A stretch of 64,000 nucleotides of DNA from Allium sativum (taxonomy: Eukaryota > Streptophyta > Magnoliopsida > Asparagales > Amaryllidaceae), in the NCBI GenBank assembly GCA_030737875.1, contig CM060912.1:880547199-880611198 (forward strand), written 5' to 3'. The position numbers and the translations under genes are program-made. The notes under the pieces were generated by a model. It did not search any database and was not told the origin of the DNA. It saw only the letters and a list, made by a program, of their open reading frames with translations. Of this stretch, positions 48,504 to 60,000 are shown piece by piece; position 1 is the first letter of the stretch; each line of letters opens with the position of its first letter.

Positions 48504-48761
48504 AATTTCGTCCCTTAAATTACTAAGGTAGGAAGAATGCCTCTAACCCATTATCTTTCAAAAATCTTTTCTAGTAAAAACCCTCACTTTCACTTTTCAA
48601 AATTTTACTTTCAACTAATCTGATTAGTTTTAATTCAAAAACCAATTAATTCCTATTAATAAAAATTTCCTAAAAGTTGTCAGATTTTTCTAACACCTTA
48701 AATTTTGGAATTTTTTTGGTAGAGTCTCCCATGTACGAAGGGACATCTGCAATATTGTAGG

Positions 48762-48805
<44 letters not shown>

Positions 48806-49351
48806 CGACGTACACGGTTGGAAAAAACAAATCAAAATCCAAACTTTTGTATTTTGTGTAAGCGTACCTTTTACAGGTGTTATTAAGCGATAAGCAAGAA
48901 TCTATGCATGTGCTTGCTCAACTATTATTCAGCTGTAATCAAACTGGATAAAATTAGCTTCCAAAACTTAATCAATACAGGTTTAAAGAAGATATAGGCC
49001 CTGCCCCTGTTCTTAACTCAGATGACATTCCTTAGTTTTATAATCGTGTCATTGTTCAAACATCCAGATTACGTGAATCATCTCACTAGTATCCATTTTG
49101 AATATACAATCGATTTATACACCACTTAAATTCATTATATATATTCCAATCCAGTTCATTCGACTTGAATTCATTCTAATAAGTTCAACTTATTTAATTA
49201 TTCCGGATTGGTTTAGGTTTATTAAATCAATATTCATGCAATTTATTTCAACCACAATCGAAGTAATTTCCAACCATTCCATTTTGATTCATTTATTTGC
49301 ATGCCTTTTATCTTCTAAACTCAAGTCAAATTCTTGTTGAAGTTTGGTTTC
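48504..49351 (-). other. M1 internal region, noncoding, left part
   Basis: AT-rich DNA between the M1 polypurine tract and element C. No gag or pol is visible. Its continuation is at 61015-61373 on the other side of element C, giving an M1 internal region of only about 1.2 kb, so M1 was also non-autonomous. The last five bases GTTTC are the left TSD of element C. Confidence 0.65.
49347..49351. repeat. Target site duplication GTTTC of element C, left copy
   Basis: GTTTC precedes the 5' LTR and recurs at 61010-61014 right after the 3' LTR, which fixes the ends of element C. Confidence 0.93.
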
Positions 49352-50296
49352 AGTAACGACCCGGAAATTTCGACAACTGGAATATGAGATTTATTGAGAA
49401 ATTAACTATGAATAATCAATCTTTATGTTGATACTGGAGTTAGAAAATTTAAGTTTCAAATATATTGTTTTGTGTATGGATGGAATTCGATATTTAATGA
49501 TCAGAAGAATTTAATATGTATTGTTGAATAATTGAATCTAATATATGGTCTTGAGTATAAATTCAACTCAATGTTTAATTCAAATTGATCGGTTAAAAAT
49601 CAAATAATTACTATTAAATATTTGAATTTGAATCTGGTTGGATATTTGAATTGGATTGAAATGCGATTGAAAATATGAATAATTGAATTTGAAATAAACG
49701 CTATTAACATTAAATGAATTGGATATGTTCGTATATATGAAGAAAAACTGAATTGAACATTTCAAATTTGGAAGCGAACGGAGATATCGGTAGGTGAACA
49801 AAGTAAAATCGGTAGACCGGTAAATAAGTTAAAAATAGAATAACATCATGTACGAACAGAGTCGGATTTCGACCAGACTGATTTTTCAGATTCAAAATGT
49901 TGAGGCGTGTCGGTATGTAAAATTCCATCACGGTTGAAGTCCGTTTGTGTCAGTTCTTGGTGGAAGACCGATGGTATTTAACGGATTATATGCAGTCTCA
50001 CAGTTGACGTTCTACGATATATGAAGGAAACACACTCATATATTACTACATAGCACCAGTGCATATACTATCTATATAGTTTTAAATCGCTGCATCCAAA
50101 TTGTATCTTACCACAAAGAAAAATATAATATAAAATAAATCACCTTACCGTATAAACTTGAGGACAGCGTGCACTCCAAGGTGTAAAATTGTGTATTTTA
50201 TATTTGCCTTGGCTGCCAAACTTTATCACCCGTGCCAGTCAAGTAACCGAATAAAATATGATTTTTCCAATACCGTGCTTCCCACGGTTCTTCTCT

Positions 50297-50305
50297 TATA
50301 TATAC
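50297..50305 (+). promoter_or_regulatory. TATA box in element C 5' LTR
   Basis: TTATATATAC is followed by C/T-rich sequence. Transcription probably starts about 30 bp downstream. The identical site in the 3' LTR is at 57975-57983. Confidence 0.6.
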
Positions 50306-50329
50306 ATCATTCCCATCTTTCTTTTATCG

Positions 50330-50793
50330 CAACTCCCCCATTTGTATTTTTCCTTCTTGAGATCCATGTCCACCGAAACCCTTTTCCCCCAAATTCCATG
50401 GCCATCGTTCAAGAATCAAATCGCCCCCTTCGAAGTCGCCTAAAAATCGAAACTTCCACCCCAATTTAAAACTCCAGTAGATCGAAATCCCTAGCCTAAA
50501 TCAATTAGAAATGGCTGCCTCCCATTTGTCTCGTCGTTCCTCCTCCTCCACAAAATTGCCTCTCCTTCTAAATCAAAGCGCTGCCACCAGATTGAATCGC
50601 ATACCTCCCTTTGAATAGAAGGTTGAAGCCTCGCCGTGTCTTCGCAACAATCAAAGATCGTAGCTCCAACTCGCACCAGAAACCGCCATCTCCAACCTTG
50701 AAGACCATTGTCACCTGCAAGTCGAAGCCTTGCCATCGTTCTGCCTAGCTGCGTCTTCGAAAACGAGTAGCCCTAGGATCTATCAGCTTTAAG
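50330..50793 (+). other. Leader exon-like segment of element C
   Basis: A C-rich stretch between the TATA box and a consensus donor AAG/GTGAGC. It contains several short upstream ORFs. One at 50511-50618 encodes 35 residues starting MAASHLSRRSSSSTK, rich in Ala, Arg and Ser like an organelle transit peptide; this may be chance or the trace of a captured host exon. The minus-strand ORF (50491-50736) is a shadow. Confidence 0.4.
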
Positions 50794-50809
50794 GTGAGCA
50801 TTCACTCAC
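50794..50809 (+). promoter_or_regulatory. Splice-donor hairpin GTGAG-CATTCA-CTCAC
   Basis: The donor GTGAGC after AAG lies in the 5' arm of a perfect 5-bp stem. The 3' LTR copy is at 58472-58487. The same GTGAG/CTCAC hairpin occurs in the solo LTR, the array LTRs and M0. Confidence 0.6.
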
Positions 50810-52756
50810 GATTTACTTCTGTTCAAGTAGTTTGATTTTAGTTGGAATAGAAATATGATAGTCCAAGGCCTTGATGATTGAACTGTTGCCTGGTTTTGCT
50901 TTATCTGTGCTTGCGGTCAAAATAGTATGCACACCATGCTTTGTTACTTCCCTTGTCAATGCTGAAAACTCCCTATTGATTTATATTTCGCATCGTGTGT
51001 GCCTGTTTTATATTTAGATGGAAACTGGTTTTGGGTACTCATCTAATCCCTGTTTAAATGGAATATAGTGTTGAATAATTCGATATCGAGTTGTTCCTGC
51101 ACCCTTAAAACTGCAGCTATACATGTATTGAACGCAACTTTTGCAACCTTTACTACTTTGTGTGCACTCTGTTAAGATGGGTCCAATCTATGGACGCTGT
51201 TAAATTTCATATTGTGGCCGTAAGCAACAGCTTCAGATTTGTTGCCTTGATTTTGAACATATTTCACCCAAGCCTTTGTGTGAACTAAAATAGATATAAT
51301 TAGTTAGCTTACATCTACCCTGTTGCCTTGAACAAAAATACAGTGACTATGCATACGGTATCCTTGAAACTGTTTTGCTGCATAAATGAAGAGCTGATAA
51401 AATTTTTGTTGTGGTATATCATTCCAATAAACCAATCTAAACCATTTAATATCTATCATTCATCTAATGACCAACTGTACCTTTTTAATTGTACATTGGA
51501 GGTCTCTAGTTATGTGTATTACCTTTGACATTTAAACAAATAATAAGTATTATTGCAGTAAATAACTTTTAAAGTTATAACTTCTACATGTTCAGAAACT
51601 GAGATTTATAGAGTAGCCTTTTGGTTAATTGTTGGAACATTTAGTAATTGTAGTCATAACAGTTAAAGGAAAAACAAGCATGTAGGAAAAGGAAACTATC
51701 ATGTCACTTGAATGAATAACCTGGTACGTTGCTATGGAAATATAAACATATTTGGTTCCCATAAGTGGCAAACTTGTTGTCAGTTGCCTCGAACGCCTGT
51801 GTTGCCTTGCATGAAAATCTTGAACGTATAAAATCATACACTCCTGTCATGTGGCATCTCGAAATGCATGGTATTTGGTAATAGCAATATATTTGTAAAT
51901 GCTCATTTGTAATTTAGTACCCATATTTGATACCATCAGTAAACACATATTGTTGCCTTCAACATGCACATAATTGTATTTAGTCTCCTGTCACCGGTAT
52001 TTATGAAAATGTCAATTTCGAAACTTGGACCGTTGTTCAACTGTTAAACCACATCGGTTGCCTCGTTTGGACTATATATATTATTTACTTACATTTCTAT
52101 AAACTGCATATATTACTTGCCAAATCAACTCAGATTGATAAACTTTTAACTGAGAGGTTTCATGCAATCTACTGATAGACAATATTACACGGCAGTATGG
52201 ATATGTGGCGATTATGAACATTCACTTTCGATATTACACAACAGTATGGATATGTGGCCATTATGAACATTTTATCCACCTATGAGTTCACCTGAAAATA
52301 CTCGACATTTGTTGTATACCCATTCAACCCGTAGCTGATCCTTTGATCGGATGTATTTGTGAGTTTTGGGACTTGTTACATGTCTTGATGCTATATGCAG
52401 CAATAGATACAAATACACTGTCTTTATCATATCGCCCTCAGTTGGTACGTGGCCTGTAGCATTTGTTATGACCTGATAAAAAAAGAAAGAAAGAAAAACT
52501 TGTCACTTACCTCTTTATCACTCTTGCTGTTGCGTTTTTTTTTCCTTGCCTTGCCTTTGTATTTTGACAAAGCCTTGGCTGTAATGGTTGCGCATGCACA
52601 TATTTGATGCCTTGATTTTTATGATGCGTCTTGCATATGCGTTCATATCTAGGATGCCGAGGCAGTGCACACGTGTACCCGTACATGTGTGTATATGCAA
52701 GTTTCTGGAATTACCTAAGTTAATATTTATTTTTGGTTCGGGATGCTGAGGCGGTA

Positions 52757-52783
52757 TACATGTGTATATCATATACACATGTA
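52757..52783. repeat. 27-bp near-perfect palindrome
   Basis: The 13-nt arms TACATGTGTATAT and ATATACACATGTA flank a single C. The identical copy in the 3' LTR is at 60439-60465. Confidence 0.9.
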
Positions 52784-53329
52784 CACTCGCAAGCTCCCGA
52801 GACTGTCCGTCTTTGGAAATAGATAGAACTGACATGAACATATACTACAACCGTTGATTTTATATACGACATCTGTGTTGGAAGTTAGGAATTATATTTC
52901 AGTTTCTATTGAAATTAAATTACCTGAACAAATGATTAATCCTGACTCGAGTGTTTTATGTTTTTGCATGGAACGCTCGGGTCAGATCCGAGCATTTCAG
53001 ATTAGAGATTACAACTCAAGATTCGAAGATTGACGAAGTTGGGGATTCCAAAGACGCGCACTCTGAAGATTTTAAAACAGTAAATATTTTTCTGTATCCA
53101 AACTATTTAAAGTTCTACTGTATAGAAAATATTCTTGTATCAAAGAAATTTTTCTGAGTATATATAAAAGATTTATTTCGCTGTTCAACACTGTGTTTTT
53201 ATTTATTCTGTATTTTCTGTGTTCATTCTGTTTTTAAACTCTGTAAGCTAAATACGCTCCGTCGATTTGGACGTTTTAAGTCGGTTTAATCACCAATTTG
53301 AAGCGGTCAAAATGGCGGGACGTTACAAG

Positions 53330-53341
53330 TGGTATCAGAGC
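53330..53341 (+). promoter_or_regulatory. Primer-binding site of element C
   Basis: TGGTATCAGAGC, a perfect initiator-Met PBS, starts two bases after the 5' LTR. Confidence 0.95.
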
Positions 53342-54044
53342 TTTGGTTTATTCAAAGCTTAGCTTATTGAGTTTAAAAACGGATCTTGAAAATAAAGCGA
53401 TTTTGAAAAATAATTATTTTTGAAATATCAAATATTTTGAAACTAGTGTTTTGAAATTTATACAGCGGAAATAAAAATTTATTTTGAGATTTAAAATTTT
53501 GTTCGGAATCCCCAGTCTTCAGAAGTCTTCGAATCCAGGTTTGCGAGAATTATTCTTCAATAAGTTCCCTTAGGATTTGAATCTAGAATCCATCATCGGA
53601 TGGTATCTAGTATAGATAGGAGAGAATCAACGAATTAATTTCGTTAAGCGTGAATTTTAGAAATCAAAGATAACTGAAGTTGATTGTAAATAAGAATTCA
53701 GTTTGAATAGAAAAGGAAAAAAATTGAAATCATTTCAAAGAAAAAACGATGAAGTTTGTTTTGAAATTAAGAATATAAGTTGATGAAATAAAATAAAAAG
53801 GGGTTAAGTGAAGAGAGCTAGTAAGTGTCAACAAGTATGTGGGAATAACGATGTTGTATTTAACATCTGTTGAATCCAAATTACGAATTTAGAAATGTTT
53901 TCATGAGAATAAAGTACATTTTCGTCAGAAAATGAAGATTTGCGAATATATTGAAATGTTTTCCCAATAGTAATAAGAGATTTTGTAAAATTGTAAAAAT
54001 ATGAATATGATAATTGGAAATGTTTTCCAAAAGACTGTGAGAGA
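53342..54044 (+). other. 5' untranslated internal region of element C
   Basis: About 700 bp of AT-rich DNA between the PBS and the putative branch point. It contains no capsid-like reading frame. A long minus-strand ORF (53828-54565) is the shadow of the zinc-knuckle gene. Confidence 0.75.
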
Positions 54045-54066
54045 CTAACGAGTTTTGATAAATCAG
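54045..54066 (+). promoter_or_regulatory. Putative branch point and acceptor before the zinc-knuckle ORF
   Basis: A consensus CTAAC (54045-54049) lies 17 nt before AATCAG (54061-54066), and the ORF ATG follows one base later. Joined to the donor at 50793/50794 this would remove 3.27 kb of LTR and leader. The pyrimidine tract is weak. Confidence 0.45.
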
Positions 54067-54067
54067 A

Positions 54068-54613
54068 ATGGTGAGGACTGAAGAGCAAAAAGCCGCACGT
54101 CGAGAACGAAGAGCGGCAGAACGTAAAAGAAGGGAAAAAGTAATGTTGGAATACGAGAAGAGAATTAAGGAAAAACAGACAGCCGGCCCCTATGACAATG
54201 TCGTTTGTTACAGATGTCAGAAAAAGGGACACTACGCGGCTATGTGCGGAGAGAGAGACAAGGGGAAGAAGAAAGAAGGGAAAATTTACCGATCCAATAT
54301 TTTCTGTTTTAAATGTAGGGAGAAGGGACATTTTCCCAGTCATTGTCTTAAAGTGAGAAAGAAGAAGCCTGCCATTTCTGGGACATCTAGTGAACCAATC
54401 ACTTGCTATCATTGTAAGCAAGTTGGACATATAGCTCGAAGCTGTTCCGAAAGACAGCAAGGACGACAGGCAGTGTTGCGTGCCGCCAGAGAGAAAACTG
54501 TGAAGTACGTAGATAAAGGCGGCTCCATCTCGTATTATTGTAAGAACTGCAAGAAGTGGGGTCATGTGGATGAGGAATGCACTAATCCATTTGTGGAGAC
54601 TCCAGAAAATTGA
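54068..54613 (+). CDS. Stand-alone four-zinc-knuckle (nucleocapsid-like) protein
   Basis: An intact 181-aa ORF with A at -3 and G at +4 around the ATG. Residues 1-38 are highly charged, Arg/Lys/Glu-rich and probably helical. Four CCHC knuckles (CX2CX4HX4C) follow: C47-C60, C80-C93, C113-C126 and C158-C171. Basic linkers (GKKKEGK, KVRKKK) separate them and an acidic tail ends the protein. CCHC knuckles in retroelement Gag bind RNA or single-stranded DNA. Here there is no capsid domain before them and no protease or RT after them, so it is either a Gag remnant reduced to nucleocapsid or a captured host knuckle protein of the CNBP/Gis2 type. Four knuckles are more than the two in the gag of element 1. 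The likely role is binding the element RNA; this is inference. The intact frame in a young insertion argues for recent function. Confidence 0.85.
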   Translation: MVRTEEQKAARRERRAAERKRREKVMLEYEKRIKEKQTAGPYDNVVCYRCQKKGHYAAMCGERDKGKKKEGKIYRSNIFCFKCREKGHFPSHCLKVRKKKPAISGTSSEPITCYHCKQVGHIARSCSERQQGRQAVLRAAREKTVKYVDKGGSISYYCKNCKKWGHVDEECTNPFVETPEN

Positions 54614-56989
54614 ATATCGTGAAAGTAATTTACGCAGAAATGTGGATCATCGATCGAAAAGCAGACAAACATCGAAGATTGTAAATTCTAATTAAGTTAG
54701 CTCTGTTTCGTAATACTATCATTTGTAATCCAAAATCTCCTATGTACGCGTTTTGAATAGATCGGGACTATGCATGATTATTTAAATAGAAGGGGTATGA
54801 AAATTTTGAACTCTATGAAGTTGCTAGTAATGGTTTAATCTCATTTGTATAAGGTTATTTGAAATCTTGAAAATAAAATATTTCTGAGTAGAAATTATAT
54901 TAATGATTTTCATAAAAGTAGATTCGTAAACTGAATTCGAGGGTTACGTGAGAAAAAATTTGATAAGAAAGTGAAGTTAAGAAAGTGGAAACTAACCGGA
55001 GATTGGTCAAGTTGGATGACTTTCTAAGTGTCAATCTGATGTTGGTTCCGGCCTTCGGGATTGATACTTAGAGAGTGGTTCGCTTGCTAATTTACAGTCG
55101 ATGGATGTGAAAGAGTAATTGTGTGAATGAAAATTTTGTTACAAGAGTGAAAATTCTGGAATTTTGAAAACACAAAGATTTGGGTGATAAACGTAATAAT
55201 TGGAAATCTGGAAGAAAAATTGGTTTATAACCAATAGATCTATAAATCCGAGTTGGAAAGGACATCAAGTATTTGAAGTAGTTAATAGATCAAAGCTAAA
55301 ATTTTGAAATCGGAATGAATTTTGAGAATATTCGATTTTGGGTATTAGAGAAATATGATTTCATAACTTGTATGGGAAAATATAGTGAATTGATTTTTTT
55401 TTTTTTTTTTTTTTTTTTTGGATTGAAAGGTAATCGATTAAAATAAAATCTTATATAACGGAATTTATATAAGACGAGATGTTTGAAATATGATTTGGGA
55501 AGGAAATCTTATCTAAATGACATAAGTATGGTTTATGAAATAAAATATTATATGTATATAGTATAGTATGTTTTTCAAAGTAAAGATAAGGAAAGTACCT
55601 TCCTTCTCTTGAATTTCGAGCTTGGTTGAGATATGCTGCTGGTGGAAGTAGGTTGTCCGGACATAAAACTCATGAGTTACCATTGAGCACGACTGCTAGC
55701 GTAATTCGTAGGGCTGCAGATAGCCTACGGCGGTCGGGTATTTCTTGAGGGAATCAGGCGTAACCATTGTGATCGCTGCGATCTAGAGTCGTTGGAATTC
55801 GACCGTGTAGCGAAATTCGCAGGGCTGCAGATAGCCAACGGCGGACAGATGTTTCTTGGGGGAACCAAGCGTAACCATTGTGACTGCTGCGATCTACAGT
55901 CGAATTGTAAGGGCGTAATCCGCAGAGCTGTGAAAGCTTACGGGTATGGATGTTTCCAGGGGGACCCAGGCGTAACCATTGTATACCTGCGGTCCATAGT
56001 ATTTGGGATATCTTATTGATAGTGAGCCACCTGTTGATGCAACAGTTAGTCTTCGTGACTTGATTGGTCTTCGTGACCTGATTTGTCTTTGAGACTTGTT
56101 TTGTTCTCGTGACTTGAAATATCTTCATAATTCCCTGATTTGTTCCGTGATTCTAAGACAGAGCAATCAACGCTCAGTGACATCAGAATGTCTTTTGATT
56201 CTTAAAATATTATCTGTTGATCTGTCCATGACGAAATTCGCAGGGAAGTGATTTCCTACGGATACAGATGTTTTCTGGGTGATCCAGACGGAACCATTGT
56301 GTATCTGCGACTCATGAACAATCAACATATCAATATCACATTGGTACTTTCCGTATCTGTTTTCAAAAGAACTTTTGAAATATTTTCACTGGGAGTTGAA
56401 GCAAGGATATTTAGTACTTAGAGATTTTAGTCATGCGCCCGGCCAGTGTATGCCTAACATCTGTGAGAACAACAATAGACTTGTCGAACTTCGAGTTATC
56501 AAATCAATAATTTGAAATTTAAAATGTGCTTAACTAAATAAGTTAGAAAATTTCGAAGTATTTTAAAATCCATGGCTTTGGAACGGTAATACAAATAATT
56601 TCCGCATGAATTTTATATAAAAGTTATAAAAAGAAATTGGGATCTTTGGAAATTTTCAAGTCGAAAATTTGTACCTGGAATCTAAGAAGATTGGGTTGAG
56701 AATTGCTAAGTCTAGATCCATTACAGTTGCAAGGGAAGATAAGTAACGTTGGTAGATGATGTTTGAAATGAAATTTGAAATAATTGAGATGCAAAAATCC
56801 AGTTTATGCAGAGAGATTGAATTTAAGAAGAAAATGGTTTTGAAAAGAAATTGATTTTTTTTCGAGTTAATTGAATATGATGGAAATAAAGATGATCGAT
56901 GACTCGAATATCGATATTTAAATCAGTTGTGGAATAATTTCACACAAAGATGAAAATTTGAAGAATACAGTTGAATAACTCTAACGATT
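54614..56989 (+). other. 3' noncoding internal region of element C
   Basis: About 2.4 kb with no pol motif. It holds a block related to the array LTRs (55012-55100, TTCGGCCTTCGGG-like), a 26-base poly-T run (55394-55419), degenerate repeats of about 115 bp (55670-56310) and a roughly 20-bp TCTTCGTGACTTGA repeat (56048-56130). ORFs at 55754-56128 (minus) and 55792-56019 (plus) fall in the repeats and are not convincing genes. Confidence 0.75.
55670..56310 (+). repeat. Degenerate ~115-bp repeats in element C
   Basis: Four diverged units share an ATTCGCAGGG core, then a GATGTTTC-GGG block, then TAACCATTGTG and CTGCGATC. Three are close together (55690-56000) and one is separate (56225-56310). 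Confidence 0.75.
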
Positions 56990-56993
56990 TCTC

Positions 56994-57029
56994 CTTTTCG
57001 AGGACGAAAAGTTTTAAAGGGGGGAAGAA
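56994..57029 (+). promoter_or_regulatory. Pre-PPT hairpin and polypurine tract, element C
   Basis: CTTTTCG (56994-57000), loop AGGA and CGAAAAG (57005-57011) form a perfect 7-bp stem. AAAGGGGGGAAGAA then abuts the 3' LTR at 57030. Confidence 0.85.
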
Positions 57030-60000
57030 TGTAACGACCCGGAAATTTCGACAACTGGAATATGAGATTTATTGAGAAATTAACTATGAATAATCAATCT
57101 TTATGTTGATACTGGAGTTAGAAAATTTAAGTTTCAAATATATTGTTTTGTGTATGGATGGAATTCGATATTTAATGATCAGAAGAATTTAATATGTATT
57201 GTTGAATAATTGAATCTAATATATGGTCTTGAGTATAAATTCAACTCAATGTTTAATTCAAATTGATCGGTTAAAAATCAAATAATTACTGTTAAATATT
57301 TGAATTTGAATCTGGTTGGATATTTGAATTGGATTGAAATGCGATTGAAAATATGAATAATTGAATTTGAAATAAACGCTATTAACATTAAATGAATTGG
57401 ATATGTTCGTATATATGAAGAAAAACTGAATTGAACATTTCAAATTTGGAAGCGAACGGAGATATCGGTAGGTGAACAAAGTAAAATCGGTAGACCGGTA
57501 AATAAGTTAAAAATAGAATAACATCATGTACGAACAGAGTCGGATTTCGACCAGACTGATTTTTCAGATTCAAAATGTTGAGGCGTGTCGGTATGTAAAA
57601 TTCCATCACGGTTGAAGTCCGTTTGTGTCAGTTCTTGGTGGAAGACCGATGGTATTTAACGGATTATATGCAGTCTCACAGTTGACGTTCTACGATATAT
57701 GAAGGAAACACACTCATATATTACTACATAGCACCAGTGCATATACTATCTATATAGTTTTAAATCGCTGCATCCAAATTGTATCTTACCACAAAGAAAA
57801 ATATAATATAAAATAAATCACCTTACCGTATAAACTTGAGGACAGCGTGCACTCCAAGGTGTAAAATTGTGTATTTTATATTTGCCTTGGCTGCCAAACT
57901 TTATCACCCGTGCCAGTCAAGTAACCGAATAAAATATGATTTTTCCAATACCGTGCTTCCCACGGTTCTTCTCTTATATATACATCATTCCCATCTTTCT
58001 TTTATCGCAACTCCCCCATTTGTATTTTTCCTTCTTGAGATCCATGTCCACCGAAACCCTTTTCCCCCAAATTCCATGGCCATCGTTCAAGAATCAAATC
58101 GCCCCCTTCGAAGTCGCCTAAAAATCGAAACTTCCACCCCAATTTAAAACTCCAGTAGATCGAAATCCCTAGCCTAAATCAATTAGAAATGGCTGCCTCC
58201 CATTTGTCTCGTCGTTCCTCCTCCTCCACAAAATTGCCTCTCCTTCTAAATCAAAGCGCTGCCACCAGATTGAATCGCATACCTCCCTTTGAATAGAAGG
58301 TTGAAGCCTCGCCGTGTCTTCGCAACAATCAAAGATCGTAGCTCCAACTCGCACCAGAAACCGCCATCTCCAACCTTGAAGACCATTGTCACCTGCAAGT
58401 CGAAGCCTTGCCATCGTTCTGCCTAGCTGCGTCTTCGAAAACGAGTAGCCCTAGGATCTATCAACTTTAAGGTGAGCATTCACTCACGATTTACTTCTGT
58501 TCAAGTAGTTTGATTTTAGTTGGAATAGAAATATGATAGTCCAAGGCCTTGATGATTGAACTGTTGCCTGGTTTTGCTTTATCTGTGCTTGCGGTCAAAA
58601 TAGTATGCACACCATGCTTTGTTACTTCCCTTGTCAATGCTGAAAACTCCCTATTGATTTGTATTTCGCATCGTGTGTGCCTGTTTTATATTTAGATGGA
58701 AACTGGTTTTGGGTACTCATCTAATCCCTGTTTAAATGGAATATAGTGTTGAATAATTCGATATCGAGTTGTTCTTGCACCCTTAAAACTGCAGCTATAC
58801 ATGTATTGAACGCAACTTTTGCAACCTTTACTTACTACTTTGTGTGCACTCTGTTAAGATGGGTCCAATCTATGGACGCTGTTAAATTTCATATTGTGGC
58901 CGTAAGCAACAGCTTCAGATTTGTTGCCTTGATTTTGAACATATTTCACCCAAGCCTTTGTGTGAACTAAAATAGATATAATTAGTTAGCTTACATCTAC
59001 CCTGTTGCCTTGAACAAAAATACAGTGACTATGCATACGGTATCCTTGAAACTGTTTTGCTGCATAAATGAAGAGCTGATAAAATTTTTGTTGTGGTATA
59101 TCATTCCAATAAACCAATCTAAACCATTTAATATCTATCATTCATCTAATGACCAACTGTACCTTTTTAATTGTACATTGGAGGTCTCTAGTTATGTGTA
59201 TTACCTTTGACATTTAAACAAATAATAAGTATTATTGCAGTAAATAACTTTTAAAGTTATAACTTCTACATGTTCAGAAACTGAGATTTATAGAGTAGCC
59301 TTTTGGTTAATTGTTGGAACATTTAGTAATTGTAGTCATAACAGTTAAAGGAAAAACAAGCATGTAGGAAAAGGAAACTATCATGTCACTTGAATGAATA
59401 ACCTGGTACGTTGCTATGGAAATATAAACATATTTGGTTCCCATAAGTGGCAAACTTGTTGTCAGTTGCCTCGAACGCCTGTGTTGCCTTGCATGAAAAT
59501 CTTGAACGTATAAAGTCATACACTCCTGTCATGTGGCATCTCGAAATGCATGGTATTTGGTAATAGCAATATATTTGTAAATGCTCATTTGTAATTTAGT
59601 ACCCATATTTGATACCATCAGTAAACACATATTGTTGCCTTCAACATGCACATAATTGTATTTAGTCTCCTGTCACCGGTATTTATGAAAATGTCAATTT
59701 CGAAACTTGGACCGTTGTTCAACTGTTAAACCACATCGGTTGCCTCGTTTGGACTATATATATTATTTACTTACATTTCTATAAACTGCATATATTACTT
59801 GCCAAATCAACTCAGATTGATAAACTTTTAACTGAGAGGTTTCATGCAATCTACTGATAGACAATATTACACGGCAGTATGGATATGTGGCGATTATGAA
59901 CATTCACTTTCGATATTACACAACAGTATGGATATGTGGCCATTATGAACATTTTATCCACCTATGAGTTCACCTGAAAATACTCGACATTTGTTGTATA

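Larger units (their letters stand above)
49352..53327 (+). repeat. 5' LTR of element C (3976 bp)
   Basis: It ends GACGTTACA just before the PBS. Its first base is A where the 3' LTR has T (AGTAACG versus TGTAACG), a change in the otherwise fixed terminal dinucleotide. Contents: TATA box (50297), leader exon-like segment (about 50330-50793), donor GTGAGC in a hairpin (50794-50809), scattered GTTGCCTTGAAC-like motifs (50885-52060), and a 27-bp palindrome (52757-52783). Confidence 0.95.

Noticed and set aside
53828..54565. 245-aa minus-strand ORF in element C
   Set aside because: It lies antisense to the four-knuckle gene; its hydrophobic, Ser/Phe-rich content is the mirror of Lys/Arg/Glu codons.
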